A DNA stretch of 64,000 bases from Ferrovum sp. Lineage in GTDB: Bacteria; Pseudomonadota; Gammaproteobacteria; Burkholderiales; Ferrovaceae. Position 1 is the first letter of the stretch. The number at the start of each line of letters is the position of its first letter. Where the stretch lies: positions 1 to 64,000 of the forward strand of contig JAAGNR010000066.1 of assembly GCA_010435995.1 (NCBI GenBank), written 5' to 3'. The position numbers and the translations under genes were made by a program. The notes beneath the pieces are model-generated. The model had not been told where the DNA came from and did no database searches. It saw only the letters and a program-made list of their open reading frames with translations. Of the stretch, positions 9,267 to 23,400 are shown one piece after another.

Positions 9267-9302
9267 TAGTGATTGTTGATCCGCGACTGCGGGAAATCAC
9301 TA
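9267..9302. promoter_or_regulatory. Nested inverted repeat upstream of the flhD-like gene
   Basis: TAGTGATT (9267-9274) / AATCACTA (9295-9302) enclosing CCGC-gact-GCGG; adjacent to the SD gggagg. Confidence 0.55.
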
Positions 9303-9356
9303 TAAAGGGGAATGGAAGAACAAATTCATGGCAACAGGAAACCGCTCTCCTGAAAC

Positions 9357-9376
9357 AAAAAAATCCCTAAAGGATT
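9357..9376 (-). terminator. Intrinsic terminator of dcd
   Basis: Minus strand AATCC-TTTAG-GGATT followed by a T run. Confidence 0.6.
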
Positions 9377-9457
9377 CAGAGAATAAAAATTTACAGTAAA
9401 GACAAACATCACCAAATGCATGACAAAGGTCTGGTGCGCGATGTGACAATCATCCCA

Positions 9458-10024
9458 TTAAATTTTAGGCAAGGTAACGCCACGCTGGCCTTGATACTTC
9501 CCACCACGATCACGATAGGACACTTCGCACGACTCATCGGATTCAAAAAAGAGTACTTGCGCCACCCCTTCATTAGCGTAAATTTTTGCCGGCAACGGCG
9601 TCGTATTAGAAAACTCTAAGGTGACAAACCCTTCCCACTCCGGTTCGAATGGGGTGACATTGACGATAATGCCACAGCGGGCATAAGTGGACTTCCCCAG
9701 ACAGACGGTCAACACGGTTCTGGGAATACGAAAATATTCTACCGTCCGCGCCAAAGCAAAGGAATTTGGAGGAATGATGCACACCGGAGCTTTGACATCC
9801 ACAAAGGAATTGGCATCAAAATTCTTGGGATCAACGATGGTGGAATTGATGTTGGTAAACAACTTGAATTCATCTGAACAACGAATGTCATAGCCGTAGC
9901 TTGAAGTGCCATAGGAAACGATACGCTGCCCATTCACCTCCTTGACCTGATGTGGCTCAAAAGGTTCGATCATCCCATGCTGCTCTGCCATACGGCGAAT
10001 CCAGCGATCCGACTTGATACTCAT
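9458..10024 (-). CDS. dcd: dCTP deaminase
   Basis: [24 protein letters not shown]...[18 protein letters not shown]...[24 protein letters not shown]; full Dcd. Confidence 0.96.
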   Translation of the reverse strand: MSIKSDRWIRRMAEQHGMIEPFEPHQVKEVNGQRIVSYGTSSYGYDIRCSDEFKLFTNINSTIVDPKNFDANSFVDVKAPVCIIPPNSFALARTVEYFRIPRTVLTVCLGKSTYARCGIIVNVTPFEPEWEGFVTLEFSNTTPLPAKIYANEGVAQVLFFESDESCEVSYRDRGGKYQGQRGVTLPKI

Positions 10025-10047
10025 GACCTCTCCTGTTGACCCAAGAT

Positions 10048-10069
10048 AAACTGGGGGCTCTGCCCCCAG
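10048..10069 (-). terminator. Strong hairpin/likely terminator between mrp and dcd
   Basis: CTGGGGGC-TCT-GCCCCCAG (10051-10069), perfect 8-bp stem followed on the minus strand by TTTAT. Confidence 0.5.
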
Positions 10070-10080
10070 TGCCCTCACTC

Positions 10081-11169
10081 TCAGGTATTTTGTACCACAA
10101 TCTTGGGAAACTTGACGCTGGGGTTTTCCCCTCGCTGGGCCACCTTGATGGCGACACGTTGGGCTATTTTACGATAGGTTTGGGCCAATGTGCTGGATGG
10201 ATCAGCAATCACTGTGGGAGTTCCCGAATCCGTCTGTTCGCGAATCCGAATGTCAAGGGGTAAAGCCCCAATCAACTCCGTCCCGAAATCAATACACATA
10301 CGAGCCGCCCCCCCCTGCCCAAAAATAGGCTCCTCATGGCCACATTGGGAACACCGGTGGGTGCTCATATTCTCCACCACACCAAGGATGGGAACCCCCA
10401 CTTTTTCAAACATTTTGAATCCCTTGCGCGCATCAAGCAAGGCGATATCCTGGGGCGTTGTGACAATCACCGCCCCAGTCACCGGCACCTTCTGAGCCAA
10501 GGTCAATTGTACATCCCCCGTTCCTGGTGGCATATCCACGATGAGGTAGTCGAGATCCTCCCAATGGGTATCGCGCAGCAATTGCTCCAATGCCTGGGTC
10601 ACCATCGGACCACGCCACACCATCGGCTGATCTGGGTCGATCAAAAACCCCACAGACATGGTCTGCAGGCCATGTCCCATCAATGGACGCATCGATTCTC
10701 CATCCTCATGACTTTCCGGATGACCCTGAATTCCCAACATGGTCGGCTGGGATGGACCGTATATATCGGCATCCAGCATTCCAACCCGAGCCCCCTCGGC
10801 TTGCAATGCCAAAGCCAGATTCACCGCCGTGGTGGACTTTCCCACGCCACCTTTACCCGATGCTACAGCGATGACATTACGGATTCCCCTGATCGGGTTC
10901 AGCCCTGCTTGCACCGCATGGGCTTTGACCTTTGCAACAACTTTTACTTCCACCGTGGTCACTCCTACCACCGCCCCCAACTCTGCAGCCAAGCCATCAA
11001 CCACTGCAGCGCCCAATGAATTCACGGGATAACCGACAGCCACTGTCACCGTCAACCGTCCATCCTGCAACGCCTGCGCTTGCAGCGCCTTGGCACCCAA
11101 TGCCTTACCCGTATTGGGATCGACAAAACCTTGAATGAGCGTACTGACCGCTTGCTCCGTAACAGACAT
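10081..11169 (-). CDS. mrp: Mrp/ApbC iron-sulfur cluster carrier ATPase
   Basis: [25 protein letters not shown]-terminal CSQCG; start MSVTEQAV. Confidence 0.95.
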   Translation of the reverse strand: MSVTEQAVSTLIQGFVDPNTGKALGAKALQAQALQDGRLTVTVAVGYPVNSLGAAVVDGLAAELGAVVGVTTVEVKVVAKVKAHAVQAGLNPIRGIRNVIAVASGKGGVGKSTTAVNLALALQAEGARVGMLDADIYGPSQPTMLGIQGHPESHEDGESMRPLMGHGLQTMSVGFLIDPDQPMVWRGPMVTQALEQLLRDTHWEDLDYLIVDMPPGTGDVQLTLAQKVPVTGAVIVTTPQDIALLDARKGFKMFEKVGVPILGVVENMSTHRCSQCGHEEPIFGQGGAARMCIDFGTELIGALPLDIRIREQTDSGTPTVIADPSSTLAQTYRKIAQRVAIKVAQRGENPSVKFPKIVVQNT

Positions 11170-11337
11170 TGTTATCTCCTGAAAGTGATCCATGGGAAAG
11201 ATTCAACAGGTCATTATAGTATGAGTCTCGAAAATCTCGCATGGGATTGATACAATATCCGATTTGCAGTGCTTTGCAGCGCCATACCAAGGGGATGGGA
11301 TCCCCCACCCTTTTGACCAACACGCCACAGGACCCCT

Positions 11338-13441
<2,104 letters not shown>

Positions 13442-13442
<1 letters not shown>

Positions 13443-16400
13443 TGCCCTCTCCGTCTTTCGTACACTTGCGCTTGCATACTGAGTTTTCCATCAGCGATGG
13501 CTTGGTTCGCATCGATTCCGCCATCGGATTGGCGCGCGACATGGGCATGGGGGCTTTGGCCCTGACCGACCTGAATAATTTATATGGCTGGATTCGCTTT
13601 TATTCGCAGGCGCGCAAAGCCGGCATCAAACCCATCGCGGGAGCCGATGTCTGGATAAAGGCGGATGCTCATCATCCACACCCCTTTAAATTACTTCTGT
13701 TAGCGCGTAATGCCCAGGGCTACCATGGCTTGTGCCGTTTGCTCAGCGACGCCTGGCGCGATCACCAGCACCAAGGGGTTGCCTATATCCCTCTGGCCCA
13801 ACTGGAACAGGAACGCGAAGGTTTGCTGGTACTCTCTGGTGCCACCCACGGCGACGTGGGACAAGCCCTCTCCTCAGGGCAACACCCTCTGGCATTAGAA
13901 CGAGCCCAGCGTTGGAAACGGCTCTGGGGTGATGACTATTATCTGGAGATCCAGCGCATCGGCGACCCTGCACAAGACCGTCAGTGCGAGCCGATCTTGC
14001 AGATTGCCGCCGAACTCGATATTCCTGTGGTGGCCACTCACCCCATCCAGTTCTCCCACGCTGCAGATTTCAAAGCCCACGAAGCCCGTGTCTGCATCGC
14101 CCAGGGGCGTCTCTTGGCCGACCCCCAACGGCCACGACTGTTTACCACAGAGCAATATTTCAAATCTCCAGAAGAGATGGCGGTTTTGTTCCACGATGTC
14201 CCTGCCGCACTGGAAAATTCCGTGGAAATTGCGCGCCGTTGCTCACTCCAAATGACTCTGGGGAAACCTCGCCTCCCCGACTTCCCCACCCCTCCAGGAG
14301 TCACTCTGGATGAGTACATGAAGCGATTGGCCTTGGAAGGATTGGAACGGCGCCTTCTGGAACTCTACCCCGATGTGAATTTGCGCCAGCAAGAACATAC
14401 CACCTATGTGGAGCGTCTCGAATTTGAGTGCCAAACGATTATTCAGATGGGATTTTCAGGGTATTTCCTGATCGTCGCCGACTTTATCAACTGGTCCAAG
14501 AAAAATGGGGTCCCTGTCGGTCCAGGTCGGGGATCAGGCGCAGGTTCTTTGGTAGCGTTCAGTCTGGGCATAACGGACATCGACCCCCTGCGTTACGACC
14601 TGCTGTTTGAACGCTTTCTCAACCCTGAACGGGTTTCCATGCCCGATTTCGATATCGACTTTTGTCAGGATGGACGGGATCGTGTCATCGACTATGTGCG
14701 TCAACGTTATGGCCGTGATTCCGTCTCTCAGATCGCCACCTTCGGCACCATGGCAGCGAAGGCCGTGATCCGCGACGTGGGTCGGGTGCTTGACCTGCCG
14801 TACAACTTCGTCGATCAATTGGCCAAATTGATCCCTTTTGAAATCGGCATGACCCTCGCCAAAGCGCGCGAAATGGAACCACAAATCGACCAACGTGCTT
14901 CTCAGGAAGAAGAAGTGGCCGAATTGCTGACTTTGGCTGAAACACTGGAAGGTTTGACGCGTAACGTAGGAATGCACGCCGGGGGGGTGCTGATCGCCCC
15001 AGGGAAACTCACCGACTTTACCCCCTTGTACCGTCAGGATGGGGCAGATGCTGTGGTCAGCCAATATGATAAGGATGACGTAGAAAAGGTTGGACTGGTA
15101 AAGTTTGACTTTCTTGGGCTACGTACCCTGACTATCCTTGATTGGGCTGAACGCCATATCCGTGCGCGACCTGATCCTGCTTCCCAGGATTTCCGACTGA
15201 GCGAGATTCCGCTGGATGATCCACAAACCTATGCCCTCTTTGGTTCTGGTAATACCACCGCAGTATTTCAGCAAGAATCACGCACTGCCAAGGATATGGA
15301 AAAACGGCTAAGGCCCGATACCTTCGAAGACATCATCGCACTTATGGCCCTCAATCGCCCAGGCCCTCTTCAATCGGGCATGGTGGATGACTTCATCTAC
15401 CGCAAGCAGGGAAAGGCGGCCGTCGATTACTTTCATCATTCTCTGGAACCTGTGTTACGACCCACCTATGGCGTCATCGTCTATCAGGAACAGGTCATGC
15501 AAATTGCCCAGGTATTGGCGGGCTATACACTGGGGGCTGCCGACCTGTTGCGTCGTGCCATGGGGAAAAAAGATGGCGCCGAAATGGCACGCCAGCGCAA
15601 TCGCTTCATCGAAGGCGCCACCAGTCGCGGGGTCAGTGTCAAACTGGCTACTCAGCTATTCGATCTGATGGAAAAATTTGCCGAGTATGGCTTCAACAAG
15701 TCACACTCCGCCGCATATGCCATGATTTCTTATCAGACAGCATGGCTCAAAACCCACTACCCCGCCGAATTCATGGCCGCAACGCTTTCTGGGGATCTCG
15801 ATGATACCGACAAAGTAGCACTGTTCGTCGAGGATGCCCAGCAAAATCAACTCATCATCCTTCCCCCCGACATCAATACCTCTGACTACCGTTTCCGCCC
15901 CATCAGTGATCGAGAAATTCGTTATGGCTTGGGATCAGTCAAAGGAACCGGGGAAAGTGCTGCACTGCATATTGTTCAGGAACGCACCGCCAATGGTCCC
16001 TTCAAACATCTCTTCGACTTTTGCCGACGCACAGACAAACGCATCGTCAACCGTCGCGTCATCGAAGCACTGATCAAGGCTGGGGCCCTGGACTCTCTGA
16101 ACGACAACCGCGCCGCCTCTCTGGCCATCGTGGAAGATGCTCTGAACCAAGCAGAACAAAATCAAATTCACAAAAACCAAAGCGGATTATTCGAGGAAAT
16201 GGAGGCCAATGACGACAGTGCCCCCCCTCTCAAAGCGGTCGCAGACTGGTCTCCCAATGACCGGTTGCACCATGAAAAATCGGTTCTAGGATTCTATTTC
16301 AGCGGACACCCTTTCGCCCATTATCGGTCCTTGCTCAGCACCTTGGGATTGACTCCCTTGGCCCAACTCGCTCCTCGGGCAGAACCTGTTCGTGTGGCGG

Positions 16401-16870
16401 GCATCGTGTTACAAAGCCGCGTTCAACAAACTCGACGTGGCCGCATGGGGATCATCAGCCTGGATGACAGTTCCGCTAAAATCGAAATTACCGTATTCAG
16501 CGAATTATTTGATCAGGTACGACCACTGTTGAAAGAAGACCGTTTGTTGGTGGTGGAAGGCAAAGCGTCCCTGGATGGGTACACCCAAGGGATTCGCTTC
16601 ACCGCAGAAAAGGTCCTATCATTGACCCAGGCGCGCGTTCAGTTTGCCCGTGGCTTGCGCCTCAATCTCTCGACCGAGCAGGGTCCACAAGCCATAAAGC
16701 TGTTGCTCCAAATAATCCCGCAACATACCCCAGGAACCCTGCCCTTTACGATACATTATCGTCGGCCCGATGCCTCCGGAGTGCTGGAACTTCCTCCCCT
16801 TCGACTTGATGAAGCTCTGGTGGATGCCATGACCCAAGCGTTTGGAGAAAAGTCTGTGGAATTGCTCTGA
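13442..16870 (+). CDS. dnaE: DNA polymerase III alpha subunit
   Basis: PHP N-terminus FVHLRLHTEFSISDGLVRI; PDFDIDFCQDGRDRVIDYV; 1142 aa. Confidence 0.98.
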
Positions 16871-16876
16871 TCGAGG

Positions 16877-17590
16877 TCAGCCCACCCTGCCAGGCCAGGC
16901 ACTTTCCTCGATATACCAGTAAGCAGACCCCACCAAAGCTGCCGGCAACGGAGCGCCCTGACTCAGTTCACGAAGAATGGCGCGTTTGCTCGCGCCAGTC
17001 ACCAAAAAGATTCTCTCTTGAGCCTGTTGCAGCCAACCCAAACCCATGGAGATTCTGTCCGCTGGCGATTTGGGCGCGCCGTGCACTGGAACTGCTGCCT
17101 CAGTCAGTGCCAGAGCGGGATTTCCTGGGAATAGGCTGGCCGTATGACCGTCTTCCCCCAAGCCCAAAAGAGCCAAGTTGGGTGGCCCCAACTGCGTCAG
17201 TATACGCGCGTACTGTTGACTTCCTTCCTCGGCCCCCAATTCCGCGGGGACCGACTCAAAACGTGCGGCACCGGCGCCTGCAGGATCAACCAGCGTATCC
17301 CGAACCAAGGATTCATTGCGTTCCGGATGCCCCCAAGGGAGGCAGCGTTCATCTCCCAAAGACAATACCACCCTCGACCACTCCAGAGGAATCACTGCCA
17401 GTTGCCGATAGCAGGCCGCCGGCGTATTCCCCCCAGCCAAACTCAAATGAAAGCGTGGACGATGGGTCAACTCCGTAGACACACTGCGAGCGATGTGCTC
17501 GGCGGCGACCTGCGCCAGTTCTTCCGTACTTGGACACAGAATGACGTGCCCCAGCTTCCATTCAAAGGATGAAGTCATGTCGCCCCTCAA
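16877..17590 (-). CDS. pgl: 6-phosphogluconolactonase
   Basis: LSLAGGNTPAACYRQL, VLSLGDERCLP, LGLGEDGHTASLFPG. Confidence 0.93.
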   Translation of the reverse strand: MRGDMTSSFEWKLGHVILCPSTEELAQVAAEHIARSVSTELTHRPRFHLSLAGGNTPAACYRQLAVIPLEWSRVVLSLGDERCLPWGHPERNESLVRDTLVDPAGAGAARFESVPAELGAEEGSQQYARILTQLGPPNLALLGLGEDGHTASLFPGNPALALTEAAVPVHGAPKSPADRISMGLGWLQQAQERIFLVTGASKRAILRELSQGAPLPAALVGSAYWYIEESAWPGRVG

Positions 17591-19080
17591 TAGGGATGAA
17601 GATCTGCCCCGCTGGGGTCGAGACCATGACGCCAGAACTGGTCTTCATGAGAAAACAAGCGATAAGTTCCCCGTGGACCCCAAGTGCCTGCTGGGTAGGT
17701 TTGAATGAACTCTCTTTCTGTCGCCCAGACTTTGAGCACGGGATCCACCACTTTCCACGCGGCTTCGACTTCATCGATACGCAAAAATAGGGAATGGTCC
17801 CCCTGAATCACATCCAGCAATAACTCCTCATAAGCGCTGAAATCGGTTTCATCGCCCTGACGATAAGTCGCATCGAGACTGAGGGTGCGGGTTTGCAATT
17901 CCAGACCGGGCATACGTACCTGCAACTCGACACGTAAACATTCGTCGGGCTGAATCCCCAGCATGATCCAGTTGGGTTGGGTCGGACCCAAACGAGCCGA
18001 GCGCAACAGATCCTGGGGAGGGCTTTTGAAGCGAATATAGACAGCCGAGCTGTTTTCCGCCAAACGTTTTCCCGTACGCAGGTAGAAAGGCACTCCGGAC
18101 CAACGCCAATTATCGATAAAAAGTTTCATCGCTGCATAGGTTTCCGTGGTGCTGTCCTTAGCCACCCCCGCTTCTTCCTGATATCCCGCCACGGATTCAC
18201 CGCCGATACTCCCAGCAGAATATTGACCGCGAAATGCATGGGCATGAACCGCATTTTGGGGAATGGGACGAATGGATTGCAGGACTTTTACTTTTTCATC
18301 CCGCAAATGCTCCGCATCGAGAGACACCGGTGGCTCCATGGCCACCAAGGTCAATACCTGTAACAAATGGCTCTGAATCATGTCACGCAGCGCCCCAGCC
18401 CCCTCGTAATAATCAGCACGTCCTTCGATTCCCAAGGTTTCCGACTGCGTGATCTGGACGAAATCGATGTAATTATGATTCCATAGGGGTTCCAGCAATA
18501 CATTGGCAAATCGGAATACCAGTACGTTCTGCACGGTTCCCTTGCCCAGATAATGATCGATGCGATAAATCTGGTGTTCTTGCAAATGACGGTACAACCC
18601 CGCCTGCAAGGTTTCAGCACTCAGCAGATCATAGCCAAAGGGCTTTTCAATGACGACACGGCGCCACCCATTCTTTTCTTGCAATAAACCCTGCCCACCC
18701 AGTTGTTCAACGATCCCTGGGTAATCCGCTGGACGCACGGCCATATAAAAAACCTGATTGGCAGAAAACCGTGAAGTGTCCAGCAAGGTCTCTTTGAGGC
18801 TGAGATAGGAGCCCGCTTCGGTAGGTTCGATGCGCTGGTAATGCCAACGTGCCAGAAACTTTTCCAGGATATCATAGGGTTGCTCAGACAAAATCTGACG
18901 TACTTCCTCTTGCCAGGCATCCCGCGTGCGATCCTCCAGACTCAGCGCCAAAATGCTCAAAGATTCCGGAAACCGGCCCAAACGCTCTAATTGAAACAGG
19001 GCAGGAATCAGCTTACGACGCGCCAAATTTCCCGCCGCACCAAAAATTACCACTGTACAGGGATCAAGATTTTTCATCAC
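17587..19080 (-). CDS. zwf: Glucose-6-phosphate 1-dehydrogenase
   Basis: VIFGAAGNLARRKLIPALFQL, RIDHYLGKGTVQN. Confidence 0.96.
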   Translation of the reverse strand: MMKNLDPCTVVIFGAAGNLARRKLIPALFQLERLGRFPESLSILALSLEDRTRDAWQEEVRQILSEQPYDILEKFLARWHYQRIEPTEAGSYLSLKETLLDTSRFSANQVFYMAVRPADYPGIVEQLGGQGLLQEKNGWRRVVIEKPFGYDLLSAETLQAGLYRHLQEHQIYRIDHYLGKGTVQNVLVFRFANVLLEPLWNHNYIDFVQITQSETLGIEGRADYYEGAGALRDMIQSHLLQVLTLVAMEPPVSLDAEHLRDEKVKVLQSIRPIPQNAVHAHAFRGQYSAGSIGGESVAGYQEEAGVAKDSTTETYAAMKLFIDNWRWSGVPFYLRTGKRLAENSSAVYIRFKSPPQDLLRSARLGPTQPNWIMLGIQPDECLRVELQVRMPGLELQTRTLSLDATYRQGDETDFSAYEELLLDVIQGDHSLFLRIDEVEAAWKVVDPVLKVWATEREFIQTYPAGTWGPRGTYRLFSHEDQFWRHGLDPSGADLHPY

Positions 19081-19154
19081 GCTTCCATTTCAATCAGACA
19101 GTTAGAACAGCCATCCCATACCAATTCCAGAGGGTTTGCCCGCTTCCCGCACCC

Positions 19155-19197
19155 AGAATCCTGCTTCACCAAGGATCGCCTCTTTGGTCAGGATTCT
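19155..19197. promoter_or_regulatory. Interrupted hairpin in the zwf leader
   Basis: AGAATCCTG (19155-19163)/CAGGATTCT (19189-19197) with inner ACCAA/TTGGT. Confidence 0.5.
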
Positions 19198-19236
19198 AGT
19201 CCGGCGACCCTACCGAGGTGTGTCAAAGTGTAGCGG

Positions 19237-20097
19237 TCAGGAAAACAATCGGGCCACTTCCCTAGCGTGATCCACGAATTTGACGCAAATCTCGTCTTTT
19301 TGCTCCGGATTGATGCTCAAGGCTTGCCAATATTCATCTTCTACTTCCCCTGTGAATGCGGCATCAATACCGAATACAGGGAGCAGACGTTCGATGAGAT
19401 AGACCATGGAAACCAAAACCCGCTGCTCGTCATCCAACGCCGAAGCTTTAGGCTCATGGTGAAACTTGATCACAGCGCGAATGTTGTCTGGTAACTCCCA
19501 ATGATGGGCGAGTAATTCCCCCAATTCTTCATGAGTCGTTTCCAGCACTTCGCTCTCTATGTCCTGAACCGGACGGGTTGGCTCCCGATCCACCTGCATC
19601 ATCAGCATATCCACAAGCTCCGGATGGAGATGATTCAAGACGATATAGCCCATATCATGAAGCAGTCCACTCAGAAAGGCTTCTTCCTCGCGCGGACGCA
19701 ACCGCATCGGCATGGCGCGCGCCAAAGTTTTCATGGCGAACGCCGCTGTCATACTGTGTTGCCAAAAACCCCGCGAATCAAACTTTCCTTTAGAAACCGC
19801 CGGGGTCACCGACATCACAGCGATCCCCAGAGCCAATACCTTGACATGATTCAGCCCCAGTAACATGGCAGCATCCGCCACGGATGTCACCCTTTTTGAG
19901 GGTCCAATCAGGGGGGTATTGGCCAAACCAATAATTTTGGCAGCAATCTGTGGGTCTTGTTCGATCAACTTGAGAAGCTTCGATTCTCCCTCGTCGGTAT
20001 TGATCTGAAGCGCCATAATTTTTTGCGCAATTTGGGGAATGGCGGGCAACAGATCAATGTGTTCTGCAGCCTCACGCAACTGGAAGGGTACAACCAT
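19237..20097 (-). CDS. HDOD-domain protein
   Basis: HDOD pattern LPAIPQIAQKIMALQ...LLKLIEQDPQIAAKIIGLAN; start MVVPFQLREAAEHIDLL at 20097. Confidence 0.85.
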   Translation of the reverse strand: MVVPFQLREAAEHIDLLPAIPQIAQKIMALQINTDEGESKLLKLIEQDPQIAAKIIGLANTPLIGPSKRVTSVADAAMLLGLNHVKVLALGIAVMSVTPAVSKGKFDSRGFWQHSMTAAFAMKTLARAMPMRLRPREEEAFLSGLLHDMGYIVLNHLHPELVDMLMMQVDREPTRPVQDIESEVLETTHEELGELLAHHWELPDNIRAVIKFHHEPKASALDDEQRVLVSMVYLIERLLPVFGIDAAFTGEVEDEYWQALSINPEQKDEICVKFVDHAREVARLFS

Positions 20098-20422
20098 GCC
20101 TGCTCTCCTTACGAAATAGTTATTTTTATGCACCACACCGCTTTGTACACCGGTTCTCGGCCATTTCCACCTCAGCACAAGCACGAACAATATTACCCCA
20201 TCTGGACTTCGACAAATAGTTTTCTTGCGCACTTTTGGAAGATCGCTTTTGCTTGATTTCACGATAAAATATTACGGTGGTTGCACCAATACCGACCTGC
20301 ACCTTCCAAGGCTTGCGCATTCCCCAAAAATGCGCGACCATCCCACGGGGTGGTTGATGATCGCCCTCCCAATCGACACTATCCGGCACACTTTTTCTTG
20401 CCTTTCTGGCCCACTCCCCATC

Positions 20423-23400
20423 ATGCCCACTCCGCTTTCTTCTGGTCTGATTTTCCTCCATGGAAACCGTTTGGAACTGCTCAGAGATGCACTCTTCACA
20501 TGGATAGAACAGCATCCTCTCGACCCCCTCGAGGAAGAAGTGATACTGGTCAACAGTAATGGAACCGCCGAATGGGTCAAAACTGCCTTGGCGGAATCCC
20601 TGGGAATTTGTGCTGCGACCCGGGTAGAACTGCCTGCACGCTTTCTTTGGCGGGTGTATCGCCAAATTCTTGGAAACCACGCCATCCCCACCAGTTCACC
20701 ACTCACTCAAGACGTCATGATCTGGCGCTTGTTGCGGCTCTGGTCAAACGCCCCCGAGGAGAGATCCCCCGCCTTCCTGCACGGAACCGACTTACAGAAA
20801 CGCCATCAGTTGGCTCAAAGAATCGCCGACTTATTCGACCAATATCAACTCTATCGTCATGATTGGCTCGACGCCTGGACCCTAGGACAGGATACTTGGC
20901 TACTGCCCAACGGTACTGTACGGCCCCTGCCCCCTGATCAATGCTGGCAAAGTCAATGCTGGCGCGATCTCGTCCATGATCTGGAAGAGTCGGAAAGAAC
21001 ATTGATCGCCCCAGCCATTCATCACCGCGCTTTGAGGGCGTTACAACAATCGCGCCAAACGACCAAGACCTTACCACGACGAATCGTAGTCTTTGGCGTT
21101 TCGACTTTGCCTGGGGTCATTCTGGAACTATTAGTCGCTCTCGCCCCCCATTGCCAGGTGCTTATTGCCCTCTTGAACCCTTGCCGCTATCACTGGGCTG
21201 ATACCCTTGATGGCCGAGAGTTGCTGCAAAACTTGCGCCATCATCAACCCCAGAAAAACCTGGTGGATCCGCGCAATCTCCCCCTTGAATTCATGCATGC
21301 CCATGCCCACCCGCTGTTGTCCGCTTGGGGACGGCAGGGACGAGACTTCATGCGCCAACTCGATCTTCTTGAGGAACGCACCCCCATCTCCGCCAACTGG
21401 TCACGCATCGAACTGTTCGACGAAGGCCCCTGCAACACCCTGCTTGAACAAGTTCAAACCGCGATCCGTGATCTCTTGCCCCTTGCCGATCACCCCAAGA
21501 GAGAAGTTCTGCACGATGATTCATCCATCGTATTTCATCAAGCTCATACCCCCCTACGGGAAGTGGAAGTTCTGCACGACCAGCTTTTGAACCTACTGGC
21601 CCAGGGCAGCATTCGCCCACGGGATATCGTCGTCATGGTCCCCGATCCTGAAGGGTATACCCCACTCATACAAGCAGTTTTCAACCAGTATTCGGTGCAT
21701 GATGCGCGCCATATCCCCTTTGAGATCAGCCAATCCCGCAACCACATCAGCCGTCCTTTGGTCTGGGCTCTGGAATGGCTGCTCAACTTGCCGAACCAAA
21801 GAATCACCCTGAGCGACCTCGGAGCGCTGCTGAATGTCCCCGCCATCGCCCAGCGCCTAAAGTTGGACAAAAATGGCAGCACTCAGTTGTTGCACTGGAT
21901 GAAAGACAGTGGCATTCGCTGGGGCCTGGACACACAGCACCGTCACTCTCTGAATCTGGGCGCCTGTGGTGCGCAGAATACCGCGTATTTTGGACTGGAA
22001 CGGATGATTCTGGGCTTTGCCCAAGGAGCCGGTGCAAGTTTTTCGGGAATTGAACCCTACACTGAAATCGGCGGACTGGAAGCAACGCTGGTGGGAAGTT
22101 TGGCCACCCTGATGGATCAATTGAACTTCTGGCGCGACCAATGCCAGAGTGATGCCACTCCCCTGGTATGGGCGGAACGAGCACGAACCTTGCTACAACA
22201 ATGGTTTTCAGCCGTCGATGAACGGGAACGCGTCACGATCGAAGCATTTGAACACGCTCTGGACGATTGGCTGGAGTCTTGTATGCAAGGCAGGTTTGAC
22301 CTGCCCATACCGTTGTCGATGCTGCGGCATTCATGGCTCCAGAATCTCGAGGAACCCCAGATCGGGGGAAGATTTCTCACAGGCGGAGTGACCTTTACCA
22401 GCATCATGCCGCTGCGCGCTTTGCCTTTCGAGATCATCTGTTTGCTGGGAATGAACCACGGCGATTACCCTCGTACGCCGCTTCGCGATGATTGGAATCT
22501 GCTGGAGCAAGCGGGACAATACCGTCCCGGAGATCGCTCTCGCAGAAACGATGATCGTTACCTTATGCTCGAAATCCTTCTTTCCGCGCGACGGATGTTA
22601 TCCATCAGTTGGTGCGGACAGCATCCTCGTGACAACAGTGAATTGCCCCCCTCCGTACTGGTATCTCAACTGCGCGACTACTTGGCCAATGGCTGGCGCG
22701 GTCCTGAGGGAGAGAACGGGGCTACCATGGTAGCGTGCCGTACCTTCCTGCATCCCCTGCAACCATTTAGTCGGCGCTATTTTGAGGACGGCGGACACCA
22801 TACTACCTGGGCCCGGGAATGGCAGGCTGCGCACCGAGCCAGGTCCGACTTTCCCGCACCACGGGTCCCTGATGCCGCGCTTCCTACGCTCTCTCTCGAG
22901 AATCTTCATACATTCCTAAAAAATCCGGTCAAGACTTTTTTTCGGTCTCGACTGGCAGTAAGCTTTGATGACGACTCGCCACTGATCGACGAGGAACCCT
23001 TTCAACTGGATGCATTAACACTCCATGGACTGATTCAGCAATTGGTTGCGGAACCGCGCCCCGCGTTATCAGCCATCGAAGCTACCCTCCATCAGCGACT
23101 GCAGCGACTGCGCGGCACGGGACAATTGCCCATCGGACCGGCGGGTGAAGTGGCGCTCACAGAACTCTACGCCATCGCTCGACCAATGCTCTCCTGTTGG
23201 GCCCAAGAAATCGCCCATTATCCACACCCCCTCGAAACCCAAGCACTGAGCCTTGAGTTTTCCGGGATCACGCTCCGCGACTGGGTAACGGATCTGCGCA
23301 CGGCCGATGAGAACCCCGTATGGCTCCGCCTCACGGCCTCACGCATACTCAATAATGTTTCACGCAAAGGGATAACCCCGGATAAATTACTGGATTCCTG

